A stretch of 64,000 nt of DNA from Epidermidibacterium keratini (lineage in GTDB: Bacteria > Actinomycetota > Actinomycetes > Mycobacteriales > Antricoccaceae): positions 2,108,001 to 2,172,000 of the forward strand of contig NZ_CP047156.1 of assembly GCF_009834025.1 (NCBI RefSeq). Reading direction: 5' to 3'. Below are positions 16,951 to 24,534 of the stretch, piece after piece. The first letter of the stretch is position 1. Each line of letters opens with the position of its first letter. The translations under genes and the position numbers were made by a program. The notes under the pieces are model-generated. The model was given only the letters and a program-made list of their open reading frames with translations. It ran no database searches and was not told the origin of the DNA.

Positions 16951-16962
16951 GTCGCGGGGTCT

Positions 16963-17348
16963 CGCCCCCATATCGGTGATTGAGCCCTCCGACAACCGGG
17001 CTCGTTCCTCGCCCTGCTCAGGACAAGCAACGACCGAGCGTTAGCGAGGGAGTGTCCGTCGAAATCACTTCCGCCGGGCAAGTGGTTTCGGGGTCTCGAC
17101 AACCGCTCAGGCCCCAGGGGGCCTTCGCTGCTCGACCACCGAACTCGAGGCCGCGACCCAATATCGGTGATCGAGCAACGAGGGAGCGTTAGCGACCGAG
17201 TGGTTGTCGAGATCACTTCCGCCGGCCGAGTGGTTTCGAGGTCTCGACAACCGCTCAGGCCCCAGGGGGCCTTCGCTGCTCGACCACCGGGTGGGGGCGG
17301 CTTCAAGGGACGCTTAGGCCCCCCGGGGCCTTCGCTGCTCGACCACCG
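16963..17348. repeat. Block of composite dispersed repeats between convergent genes
   Basis: Two near-identical composite units begin ATATCGGTGAT (16971 and 17161). Each joins an A core (GAGCGTTAGCGA) to a B core (GCTCAGGCCCCAGGGGGCC) and ends GCTGCTCGACCACCG. A third partial B copy runs from 17289 to 17348. The B core can fold through GGCCCC/GGGGCC. The block separates the convergent aminotransferase and CoA ligase and supplies the last codons and stop of the ligase. Confidence 0.85.
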
Positions 17349-18846
17349 CATTCGATGACACCCGCTGGCGGAGCTCGCGTTTGAGGATCTTGCCGACGGG
17401 CGAGAGCGGCATCTCGTCGATGAAGTCGATCGTCTTGGGCACCTTGTAGTGCGCGATCTGCTTGCCGGTGAACTCCCGTAGCGCCGAGGCGTCGACCGAC
17501 TCGCCGCCGGCGAGTACGACGTAAGCGTGCACCCGCTCACCCCAGTCGTCGTCGGGTACGCCGACCACCGCCACCTGGTCGACGGCCGGGTGCGCGGCCA
17601 GCGCCTTCTCCACCTCGGTGCTGTAGACGTTTTCGCCGCCGGTGACGATCATGTCCTTCACCCGGTCGACGACGTAAAGGAAACCCTCGTCGTCGAAGTA
17701 GCCGAGGTCGCCGGTGTGCATCCACCCACCGCGCAGCGTGTCGGCCGTCTGCTCGGGCAGGTTCCAGTAGCCCATCATCACGTTGGCGCCGCGCACCACC
17801 ACCTCGCCGACCTCCCCGGTCGGCAGCGGGCGGTCGGAGGGGTCCACGACCCGCACCTCGTTGTGCAGCGCCGCCCGTCCGGCCGAGCGCAACCGGTCGG
17901 GACGTTCCAGGTCGTGGTCGTGCGGAGCGAGGACCGTGGCAACCGGACCGAGCTCGGTCATGCCGTATCGCTGAGCGAGCAGTACGCCGGGCACCGCCTG
18001 CATAGTCAGCCGCAGCGTCGCCTCGGAGATCGGTGAGGCGCCGTACCCGATGCGCCGCAGCGTCGGCAGACTGCGACCGGAGGCCAGCGCCTCGGTGAAG
18101 ACGAGATGCATCATCGTCGGCACGAGCGTGGTCGCGCTGACCTCCTCGTGGCTGACCGTGTCGAGGAAGGCGTCGATCTCGAACGCCGGCAGCAGGATGT
18201 GGGTCGAGCCGAGCTGCACCTGAAGTAGCAACGATCCCAGGGCCGCGAGGTGGTAGAACGGCGATATATGTAGGAAACGCTCGGCAACCAGTGGCTGGCC
18301 GGCGCTCGCGAGAGAGCCGTACGTCGAGGTCAGGATGCCGCGGGCGTTGATCATCACGCCCTTGGCCCGGCCCGTGGTACCGCCGGTGTAAAGCAAGCCT
18401 GCTAGCTCGTCCCAGCCCATCCGCTGGTCCTCGATCGGCTCGCCGGATGCGATCAGCGAGTCGAGCTCCGCTGCTGTGCTCACCAGCTGACGCAGACCGG
18501 TCAGCCGTGACGCAGCTGCGGCGCACGCGTTGTCGGTGAAGCAGATCGCGATCTGCGCATCGTCGACCTGGAACTGCATCTCTGGCACCGACCAGCGGGC
18601 GTTGATCGGCGCAAAGACAAAGCCGCCCCATGCACACGCCAGCACAATCTCGGCGTACGCCGCACTGTTGAGCGAGAGGATGCCGATGCGATCGCCCGGC
18701 TGCGCTCCGAGCGACCGCAGCGCGCCGGCGAGCCGTGCGACGCGATCGGCGACCTCGCCGAAGCTCCGGCGCACCTCGCCGTCGATCAGCATCGTCGCAT
18801 CGGGCGCGAGTTGCAGGCTCTTGTGCAGCCCCGCGGTCAGATACAT
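17314..18846 (-). CDS. Fatty-acid/aryl-CoA ligase (AMP-binding)
   Basis: This 510-residue ANL-superfamily adenylate-forming enzyme activates a carboxylic acid to its CoA thioester. Motifs are YTGGTTGRAKGVM (P-loop), QRYGMTELGP, MHTGDLGYFDDEGFLYVVDRVKDMI and the C-terminal catalytic lysine in LSPVGKILKREL. The frame is open upstream, but the ATG at 18846 has GAAGGA before it and starts the fold properly (MYLTAGLHKSLQL). The last residues, VVEQRRPRGA, are encoded by the dispersed repeat, so the original stop was probably lost. It is likely the last gene of the minus operon; a repeat copy separates it from the acyl-CoA dehydrogenase. Confidence 0.9.
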   Translation of the reverse strand: MYLTAGLHKSLQLAPDATMLIDGEVRRSFGEVADRVARLAGALRSLGAQPGDRIGILSLNSAAYAEIVLACAWGGFVFAPINARWSVPEMQFQVDDAQIAICFTDNACAAAASRLTGLRQLVSTAAELDSLIASGEPIEDQRMGWDELAGLLYTGGTTGRAKGVMINARGILTSTYGSLASAGQPLVAERFLHISPFYHLAALGSLLLQVQLGSTHILLPAFEIDAFLDTVSHEEVSATTLVPTMMHLVFTEALASGRSLPTLRRIGYGASPISEATLRLTMQAVPGVLLAQRYGMTELGPVATVLAPHDHDLERPDRLRSAGRAALHNEVRVVDPSDRPLPTGEVGEVVVRGANVMMGYWNLPEQTADTLRGGWMHTGDLGYFDDEGFLYVVDRVKDMIVTGGENVYSTEVEKALAAHPAVDQVAVVGVPDDDWGERVHAYVVLAGGESVDASALREFTGKQIAHYKVPKTIDFIDEMPLSPVGKILKRELRQRVSSNAVVEQRRPRGA

Positions 18847-18867
18847 GCGTCGTCCTTCACGGATGCG

Positions 18868-18930
18868 GAGGCGGTTTCGAGGTCTCGACAACCGCTCAGG
18901 CCCCTGGGGCCTTCGCTGCTCGACCGCCGA
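18868..18930. repeat. Dispersed repeat copy (B type)
   Basis: The segment contains GAGGTCTCGACAACCGCTC, GGCCCCTGGGGCC and GCTGCTCGACCGCCG. It is the B-type version of the family found at 17000. Here it sits inside an otherwise collinear minus-strand operon, between the acyl-CoA dehydrogenase stop and the ligase start. Confidence 0.82.
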
Positions 18931-18940
18931 TGGGGAAACG

Positions 18941-20086
18941 CTAGAGGGAGCGGGCGATGAGCTCCTTCTGGATCTCGTTGGCTCCGCCGTAGATGCGCTG
19001 CGCACGCGCGTCGGCATACAGGCGCGCGATCGGGTACTCGGTCATGTAGCCGTAGCCGCCAAACAGCTGAAGGCACTGGTCGATCACCTGGCACTGCACG
19101 TCGGTCAGCCACCACTTGCACATCGCAGCGGTCGGGGTGTCGAGCCCCTCGTGCAGATGCGTGGCCATGCAGTCGTCGAGGAAGACGCCCGCAACCTTCG
19201 TCAGCGTGGCGGCCTCGGCAAGCTCGAAGCGGGTGTTTTGCATATCGATCAGTCGCTGGCCAAAGGCCTCTCGGTCCTTGACGTGCTGGCGGGTCACCTC
19301 CAGCGCGAGCTCCATGGCGCCGACCGCGGTGATGCCGATGATCAGCCGCTCCTGCGGCAGCTGGCTCATCATCATCGAGAAGCCGGTGCCCTCGCCGCCG
19401 AGCAGGTTGTCGGCGGGCACGCGTACGTCGTCGAAAAACAGCTCGCTGGTGTCCGCGCCGTGTTGGCCGACCTTGGACAGCACTCGACCGACCGAGAACC
19501 CGTCGGCCTTGCCGGTCTCCACGACGATCAGCGAGATGCCCTTGGCGCCGGCGTCCGGGTCGGTCTTAGCTGCGACCACGATGAGGTCGGCGCTGGATCC
19601 GTTGGTAATAAAGGTCTTTGAGCCGTTGATGACGTAGTCGTCACCGTCGCGACGCGCGGTCGTGCGAATCGCCTTGAGGTCCGATCCAGCCGACGGTTCC
19701 GTCATTCCGATCGCCGCGACGAGGTCGCCCGTTGCCATTCCCGGCAGCCACCGCTGGCGCTGCTGCTCGGTGCCGTAGTCGAGCAGGTAGTGCGCGACGA
19801 TCCCGCTGTGCACCGAGTTGCCCCACGCGCGGTCGCCGGTCTGCGAGTATGCCCACTGGATCGCCGCATGATGCACGAAGGTGCCCCCGCCGCCGCCGTA
19901 CTCCTCGGGAATCGAGGCGCACAGCAGGCCGAGCTCGCCAGCCTGCTTCCAGAACTCGCGGTCGACGTGCCGTTGCTCGGCCCACATCTGTGCCTTAGCA
20001 GCGACCTCGCGGGTGAGGAAGTCGCTGGCGAGATCGTAAAGATCGGCGACATCGCCGGTGATCCAGGCGCGTCCGTACCGGCTCAT
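18941..20086 (-). CDS. Acyl-CoA dehydrogenase
   Basis: This 381-residue FAD enzyme has the complete short/medium-chain acyl-CoA dehydrogenase pattern. It shows IPEEYGGGGG, AIGMTEPSAGSDLKAI, YVINGSKTFITNG, QRLIDMQNTRFELAE, FGGYGYMTEYPIARLYADAR and RIYGGANEIQKELIARSL. The glutamate in YMTEYP is near the expected catalytic position. It overlaps the MaoC-like gene upstream by ATGA. With the SDR, hydratase pair, ligase and the divergent thiolase it would supply the first oxidation step of a beta-oxidation-like pathway. Confidence 0.93.
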   Translation of the reverse strand: MSRYGRAWITGDVADLYDLASDFLTREVAAKAQMWAEQRHVDREFWKQAGELGLLCASIPEEYGGGGGTFVHHAAIQWAYSQTGDRAWGNSVHSGIVAHYLLDYGTEQQRQRWLPGMATGDLVAAIGMTEPSAGSDLKAIRTTARRDGDDYVINGSKTFITNGSSADLIVVAAKTDPDAGAKGISLIVVETGKADGFSVGRVLSKVGQHGADTSELFFDDVRVPADNLLGGEGTGFSMMMSQLPQERLIIGITAVGAMELALEVTRQHVKDREAFGQRLIDMQNTRFELAEAATLTKVAGVFLDDCMATHLHEGLDTPTAAMCKWWLTDVQCQVIDQCLQLFGGYGYMTEYPIARLYADARAQRIYGGANEIQKELIARSL

Positions 20087-20490
20087 GACGCCACCTCTAC
20101 GACGGCCCGCCCGGCCAGGGTGACTGTGCCATCGGCGAGGCGCACGGCCAGCTCCAGTTCCACTGTGCCGTCATCACCCACCGAGGCAACCGTGCCCGAG
20201 CAGGTCGGTGCGCCGTGCACCGGCGTGATCGAGACAAACCGCGTGCTGAAGTGGCGTACGGCGCTTTGCGGGGCGAGGGTGAGCAGGTAGCGGCTCAGGT
20301 AGGCCATCGACAGCATGCCGTGCGCAAAGACGTCGTCCAGCCCGGCGCTGCGCGCATTGTCGAGGTCGATGTGGATGGGGTTGTGGTCGTTGGACGCACC
20401 GGCGAACAGTGCGAGCGTGGTGCGTGAGATCGGGTCGATCTGCAGTTCTGGCAGCGCCGCGCCCTCCGCGAGCTCGGTCAGCGTGGACAT
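20083..20490 (-). CDS. MaoC-like hot-dog dehydratase subunit (catalytic-motif half)
   Basis: This is a 135-residue single hot-dog protein. It contains the hydratase-2 type signature FAGASNDHNPIHID with the expected D/H dyad, followed by DVFAHGMLSMAYLSRYL. It probably pairs with the 150-residue MaoC-like protein encoded just upstream, forming a split enoyl-CoA hydratase. The ATG at 20490 shares its A with the upstream TGA; a GTG one codon earlier is an alternative start. Split hydratases of this kind are known in steroid side-chain degradation. Confidence 0.87.
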   Translation of the reverse strand: MSTLTELAEGAALPELQIDPISRTTLALFAGASNDHNPIHIDLDNARSAGLDDVFAHGMLSMAYLSRYLLTLAPQSAVRHFSTRFVSITPVHGAPTCSGTVASVGDDGTVELELAVRLADGTVTLAGRAVVEVAS

Positions 20491-20942
20491 CACGAAAGTC
20501 CTTCCATAGCGCGAGAGATCAGCACGTTGGTGAGCGTGGCGATCGGCTCGTCGCCGCGGGTCACGTCGCTCTGGCGCACCAAGAAGCGCAGCGCCCCGCC
20601 CTTCTTCTCGTAGTAGTCGGTGTAGGAGCCGCTAAACGTCAGCTCGTCGCCGGCGTACGCCGCAGCGTGGTAGTCGAAGGCCTGCTCGCCATGCAGCACC
20701 GAGCGCATGTCGATGCCGAGCTCGGTGAGGATGCCGCGCGGGTTCGGGCGCAGCAGCTCAAGGCTGAACAGGAAGGTCGGCGGTAGCGGGATGTCGCGAT
20801 GGCCGGCGGCGCGCGCGGCTTCCACGTCGCGATACACCGGATCGTCCAGGCCGACCACCTCGGCGAAGAAGGCGATCTGGCCGCGCTCGGCGGTTGCGGT
20901 GAATGGCTCGAGGGCGCGCCCGATGACGTCTGTGGCTTGCAT
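20490..20942 (-). CDS. MaoC-like N-terminal-half (FAS1-like dehydratase) subunit
   Basis: This is a 150-residue hot-dog protein with the pattern of the non-catalytic half of double-hot-dog hydratases: PFTATAERGQIAFFAEVVG, PLPPTFLFSLELL, GEQAFDYHAAAYAGDELTF and a late YYEKKGGALRFLVRQSDVT. It lacks the D-x-N-x-x-H signature carried by its partner, which fits a heteromeric enzyme. The frame is open further upstream, but the ATG at 20942 fits the fold and follows the SDR by 10 bp. Confidence 0.85.
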   Translation of the reverse strand: MQATDVIGRALEPFTATAERGQIAFFAEVVGLDDPVYRDVEAARAAGHRDIPLPPTFLFSLELLRPNPRGILTELGIDMRSVLHGEQAFDYHAAAYAGDELTFSGSYTDYYEKKGGALRFLVRQSDVTRGDEPIATLTNVLISRAMEGLS

Positions 20943-20952
20943 CGTGACTCCT

Positions 20953-21864
20953 TTAGATCGACGACTTCCACTCGGGCGGGCCGGCCGGGATCTGCTCGAG
21001 CGCCGTGGCGAGCTCGTCGACCTCCCAGCGGCCGTCCTTGTCAAAAGCCTGCTCTTCTTCCCACATGCGCTGCAATCCCACGTGGCCGCCAAACACCGAG
21101 AAGACCCGTCCCGAGATCCGGCATGCGGGGTGAGCCAGCCACGCGACGAGCGGGGAGACATTCTCCGGCGCCCACGTGTCAAAACCGTCGCCCTCTTCCT
21201 TGATCCGGTCGCCCAGCCCAGGGGTCTGCTCCGTCAGTCGGGTGCGAGCGACCGGCGCAATTGCATTGACGCGTACGCCGTAGCGCTCCAGCTCGCGCGC
21301 GTGAACCACAGACATCGTGGCGATCGCGGCCTTGGCGGCGGCGTAGTTGGTCTGGCCGGGGTTGCCGCGCAGGCCGCTTCCGGATGAGGTGTTGACGATT
21401 GCCGCGTTGACCGGGCCGCCCTCCTTGGAGCGCGCTCGCCAGTAGTCGGCGGCATGCTTGGTCACCGCGAAGTGGCCCTTGAGGTGGACGGCGACGACGT
21501 CGTCAAACTCGTCCTCGGTCATGTTGACCAGCATGCGGTCGCGCAGTGTTCCGGCGTTGTTGATCAGCGCGTCCAGCCCGCCGAACGTATCGGTCGCGAG
21601 CTCGATCATCGCCTTCGCGTCGGCCCAGTCGGTGACGCTGCCGACGTGAGCGACCGCCTCACCGCCGCGGTCGCGAACCTCCTGGGCGACCTGCTCGGCA
21701 GGTCCGGCCTCCGAGCCGGCGCCGTCTGGGGCGCCACCGCTGTCGTTGACGACGACCCGCGCACCAAGGTCACCGAGCAAAAGTGCGTGGGCGCGACCGA
21801 GGCCGCGGCCGGCTCCGGTGATGATGACTGTCTTGTCTTCGAACCCGCCGTCAATTGTGGTCAC
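20953..21864 (-). CDS. SDR 3-hydroxyacyl-CoA dehydrogenase (MFE-2/Hsd4B-like)
   Basis: This 303-residue SDR resembles the dehydrogenase domain of peroxisomal multifunctional enzyme 2 and actinobacterial steroid side-chain dehydrogenases. It has VIITGAGRGLGRAHALLLG, VVVNDSGGAPDG, LINNAGTLRDRML, the catalytic TNYAAAKAAI and a C-terminal extension ending PPEWKSSI. It would oxidise a 3-hydroxyacyl-CoA. A longer open frame exists, but the GTG at 21864 gives VTTIDGGFEDKTV, the usual N-terminus. It is first in the minus operon, divergent from the double-TetR gene. Confidence 0.9.
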   Translation of the reverse strand: MTTIDGGFEDKTVIITGAGRGLGRAHALLLGDLGARVVVNDSGGAPDGAGSEAGPAEQVAQEVRDRGGEAVAHVGSVTDWADAKAMIELATDTFGGLDALINNAGTLRDRMLVNMTEDEFDDVVAVHLKGHFAVTKHAADYWRARSKEGGPVNAAIVNTSSGSGLRGNPGQTNYAAAKAAIATMSVVHARELERYGVRVNAIAPVARTRLTEQTPGLGDRIKEEGDGFDTWAPENVSPLVAWLAHPACRISGRVFSVFGGHVGLQRMWEEEQAFDKDGRWEVDELATALEQIPAGPPEWKSSI

Positions 21865-21913
21865 TCGTTCATCGTCCCTTCGGCTACGCACGTCGTTACT
21901 GATTTGGACGATA

Positions 21914-21925
21914 AACAGCACTGTT
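21914..21925. promoter_or_regulatory. Candidate TetR operator in the divergent promoter
   Basis: The perfect inverted repeat AACAG-CA-CTGTT lies in the 92-bp gap between the SDR and double-TetR genes. On the minus strand a TTGACT element (21932-21937) upstream and TTATCG downstream give a plausible promoter that the palindrome would occlude. This placement fits autoregulation and control of the minus operon. Only one site is seen, and binding is inferred. Confidence 0.5.
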
Positions 21926-21956
21926 CAAGAAAGTCAACAAGCGTTAACCTGACGAC

Positions 21957-23111
21957 GTGCCATCCGAGACGATCACCCAGCCCGACCGCGCGCAGCTGAT
22001 TAGCGCGGCGGCCGCTCCGGTGCTGCGTGGGCGTGGTTTTTCCAGCGTGGGGATCGATGAGATTGCGGCCGCCGCGGGGCTCACCGGGCCGGCGCTCTAT
22101 CGATATTTCGATGGCAAGCACGACGTGCTGGCAGATGTGATCGAGCGTTTTCTCGGCGAGCTCGCCGAGCTGACACCGCGGGCCGGTGTCGACGATCTGT
22201 CGCGCGCGGTCGTCGCGCATCCCGATGCCGCCTCGGTGGCGGTGCGCCAGATCGGACTGCTTGCCCCGGACGTCCGAGAGCGCCTGCTCACCGGCGTGCC
22301 CACGCAGGTGCGCGCGTTACTGCCGCTGACCCCGGAACCGGGTGAGGACATCGGAATGACTGTCAGCGATCGGGTGCGGCTGCGGGCCATCTACGGCGCG
22401 GCAATCCACTGCGGGCTGCGCCGCAGCGGCAGCCTGCCGGCGCGGACCCGGGCCGCGGTCGAAGCGGCACACGCGCTGGCCGACGTACCCATCACGCTCG
22501 ACGAGCCTGAACCGATGCCGCACGAGCGGCTCCTGCCGCTGTCTCGGCGCGAGGCGGTGATGGCGGTCGCGATGGATCTTTTCAGCCAGCATGGCTATGG
22601 CGGCGTGGCCCTGCGCGATATCGGTGCCGAGATCGGCGTCACGGCCTCGGCCGTCAGCAGGCACTTCGCATCCAAGGAAGACTTGCTGGTCGCGCTGTTT
22701 GACCGAGCGGGAAGCCAGATCGCGTCGTCGCTGCAGGCTGGTCTGCGTCGAGCCCAGAACCCGCGCGATGCGCTTGAGCGGGTACTGCGTGGATACAGCG
22801 CGATGGCGCTCGATAATCGCGAGCTGATTCTGATCTATATCAGCGAACGCAACTCTCTGAGCGCGGCCAACCGCGAGATCCGCCGCGACAACCACCTGGG
22901 CTATACCGCCGAGCTGCGGCAGCTCATTGAGCTGACGACGGGCCTGCCACGCGCCGTTGCGCAGCTCCGCGCGACGCTCGCCTTCTCCGTCGTCAACGAG
23001 GTGCTCTTTGACGAGCCGGCCTGCCGCCACCGCAACCTCGCCGGCGTACTCGGTCAGCTTGCCTACCAGGTGGCGACAAGTCCTGCAGTCTCTGCAGCGA
23101 AAGGAAAGTAG
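21957..23111 (+). CDS. Tandem double-TetR family transcriptional regulator
   Basis: This 384-residue regulator contains two complete TetR N-terminal DNA-binding domains. The first, near residues 10-57, reads FSSVGIDEIAAAAG and PALYRYFDGKHDVL. The second, near residues 180-230, reads YGGVALRDIGAEIGVTASAV and SRHFASKEDLLVALFD. Each is followed by a helical ligand-type segment, so the gene looks like a fused duplication. A GTG start is used. It is divergent from the SDR operon and 4 bp before the HMGCS-DUF35 gene, so it probably represses both arms in response to an acyl-CoA. Confidence 0.88.
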   Translation: MPSETITQPDRAQLISAAAAPVLRGRGFSSVGIDEIAAAAGLTGPALYRYFDGKHDVLADVIERFLGELAELTPRAGVDDLSRAVVAHPDAASVAVRQIGLLAPDVRERLLTGVPTQVRALLPLTPEPGEDIGMTVSDRVRLRAIYGAAIHCGLRRSGSLPARTRAAVEAAHALADVPITLDEPEPMPHERLLPLSRREAVMAVAMDLFSQHGYGGVALRDIGAEIGVTASAVSRHFASKEDLLVALFDRAGSQIASSLQAGLRRAQNPRDALERVLRGYSAMALDNRELILIYISERNSLSAANREIRRDNHLGYTAELRQLIELTTGLPRAVAQLRATLAFSVVNEVLFDEPACRHRNLAGVLGQLAYQVATSPAVSAAKGK

Positions 23112-23115
23112 GGTC

Positions 23116-24534
23116 ATGAGCGATCGGATCGGAATCCTCAGCTATGCCAGCTATCTGCCGCACTGGCGGTTGCGGCGAGAGGCGATTTCTGGCGTGCTCG
23201 GCAGTGGTGGCGCTCGAGGCAGTCGGGCGGTCGCAGGCTACGACCAGGACACCACCACGATGGCTGTCGAGGCCGGTCGTGTCGCGTTGCGCGGGTACGA
23301 CGGATCGCCTGCGGCACTGGTGTTTTCCAGCTCGTTTCCGGCGTATGCCGACAAGACGAACGCGACCACCGTGCACGCTGCGCTGAACCTGCCCTCGCAG
23401 GTGCGGGCCAGCGACGCGTGCGGCTCGGTGCGCAGCGCAGTGGGCGCGCTGCTCGCGGGACTGCACCAGCCCGGCGGGACGCTGGTCACGGTGGCCGACA
23501 CTCGCACTGGGCCGGCCGGGTCACCGGACGAGGCGGGCGGGGGTGACGCGGCTGCCGCGTTCGTTGTCGGGCCGGGAGACCCCATCGCCGAAGTCCTGGC
23601 GGTGGGTAGCGCGACGAGCGAGTTCCTCGACAGGTGGCGAGCGCCAGGCGAGCCGTGGTCGCAGAGCTGGGAAGAGCGCTTCGGCGAGGACGTGTACGTC
23701 GGTCTCGCCGAGCAGGCCACCGAGCGCGCCCTGGAGCTGGCCGGGCTACGTGCCGACCAGGTCGACCGGTGGGCGATGACCGGGCTTTCGCCCCGTGCCG
23801 TGAAGCGCGTGAGCCGCTCACTTGAGCTTGCGGACGGCGTACTCGCCGACGACCTGAGCTCGCAGATCGGCGTCGCCGCAGCCGCGCACGCCGGGCTGCT
23901 GCTGGCCGACCTGCTCGACCAGGCCCAGCCAGGCGAGGTGCTCGCGCTGACGGTGCTGGCCGACGGCGCCGACACCTTCGTGCTGAGAGCGGGCGAGCAG
24001 ATCACCGATCACCGCCAGCCTGAGCCGGTCCGCGAGCAAGCCGCCCGCGGTGACGACTCTCTGAGCTATGCCGACTTCCTGACGTGGAAGGGACAGCTGC
24101 AGCGGCCCGCGCCGCGACGGCCAGCGCCCGACCGGGCGGTCGCGCCGGCCACCTATCGCCACCAAGACTGGAAGTACGGCTTCGTGGCGAGCACCTGCGA
24201 GAAGTGCGGCACGCGCCACCTGCCGCCGCAGCGGGTGTGCCTGTCGTGCCACAGCGTGGATGCGATGCGGGCCGAGCCGATGGCCGATGCGCGTGCACGG
24301 ATTGCGACCTACACGATCGATCATCTGGCCTTCTCGCTCGCGCCTCCGACGGTCGGTGTCGTCCTCGACCTGGACGGCGGCGGGCGCTTCTCGTGCGAGC
24401 TGACCGACTGCGACCCGGAGCAGGTGCGCGTCGGGCAACCGGTGCAGCTGACCTTCCGCCGGATCTCTGATGCGAGCGGAATCCACAACTATTTCTGGAA
24501 AGCACGCCCTGCGGCGGAAGGAGAGACGGCATGA
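23116..24534 (+). CDS. HMG-CoA-synthase-like ketosynthase fused to a DUF35 zinc-ribbon/OB domain
   Basis: This 472-residue fusion starts with an archaeal-type HMG-CoA synthase fold: IGILSYASYLPHWRLRRE, GYDQDTTTMAVEAGR, NATTVHAALNLP and a candidate nucleophile C102 in SDACGSVRSA. The C-terminal part is a DUF35 module with zinc ribbon C361-x2-C364 and C375-x2-C378, then an OB fold (IATYTIDHLAF, VGVVLDLDGGGRF). In archaea, separate thiolase, DUF35 and HMGCS proteins form one channelled complex. Here HMGCS and DUF35 are fused, and the thiolase gene overlaps by ATGA. The reaction direction and acyl group are unknown. Confidence 0.87.
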   Translation: MSDRIGILSYASYLPHWRLRREAISGVLGSGGARGSRAVAGYDQDTTTMAVEAGRVALRGYDGSPAALVFSSSFPAYADKTNATTVHAALNLPSQVRASDACGSVRSAVGALLAGLHQPGGTLVTVADTRTGPAGSPDEAGGGDAAAAFVVGPGDPIAEVLAVGSATSEFLDRWRAPGEPWSQSWEERFGEDVYVGLAEQATERALELAGLRADQVDRWAMTGLSPRAVKRVSRSLELADGVLADDLSSQIGVAAAAHAGLLLADLLDQAQPGEVLALTVLADGADTFVLRAGEQITDHRQPEPVREQAARGDDSLSYADFLTWKGQLQRPAPRRPAPDRAVAPATYRHQDWKYGFVASTCEKCGTRHLPPQRVCLSCHSVDAMRAEPMADARARIATYTIDHLAFSLAPPTVGVVLDLDGGGRFSCELTDCDPEQVRVGQPVQLTFRRISDASGIHNYFWKARPAAEGETA

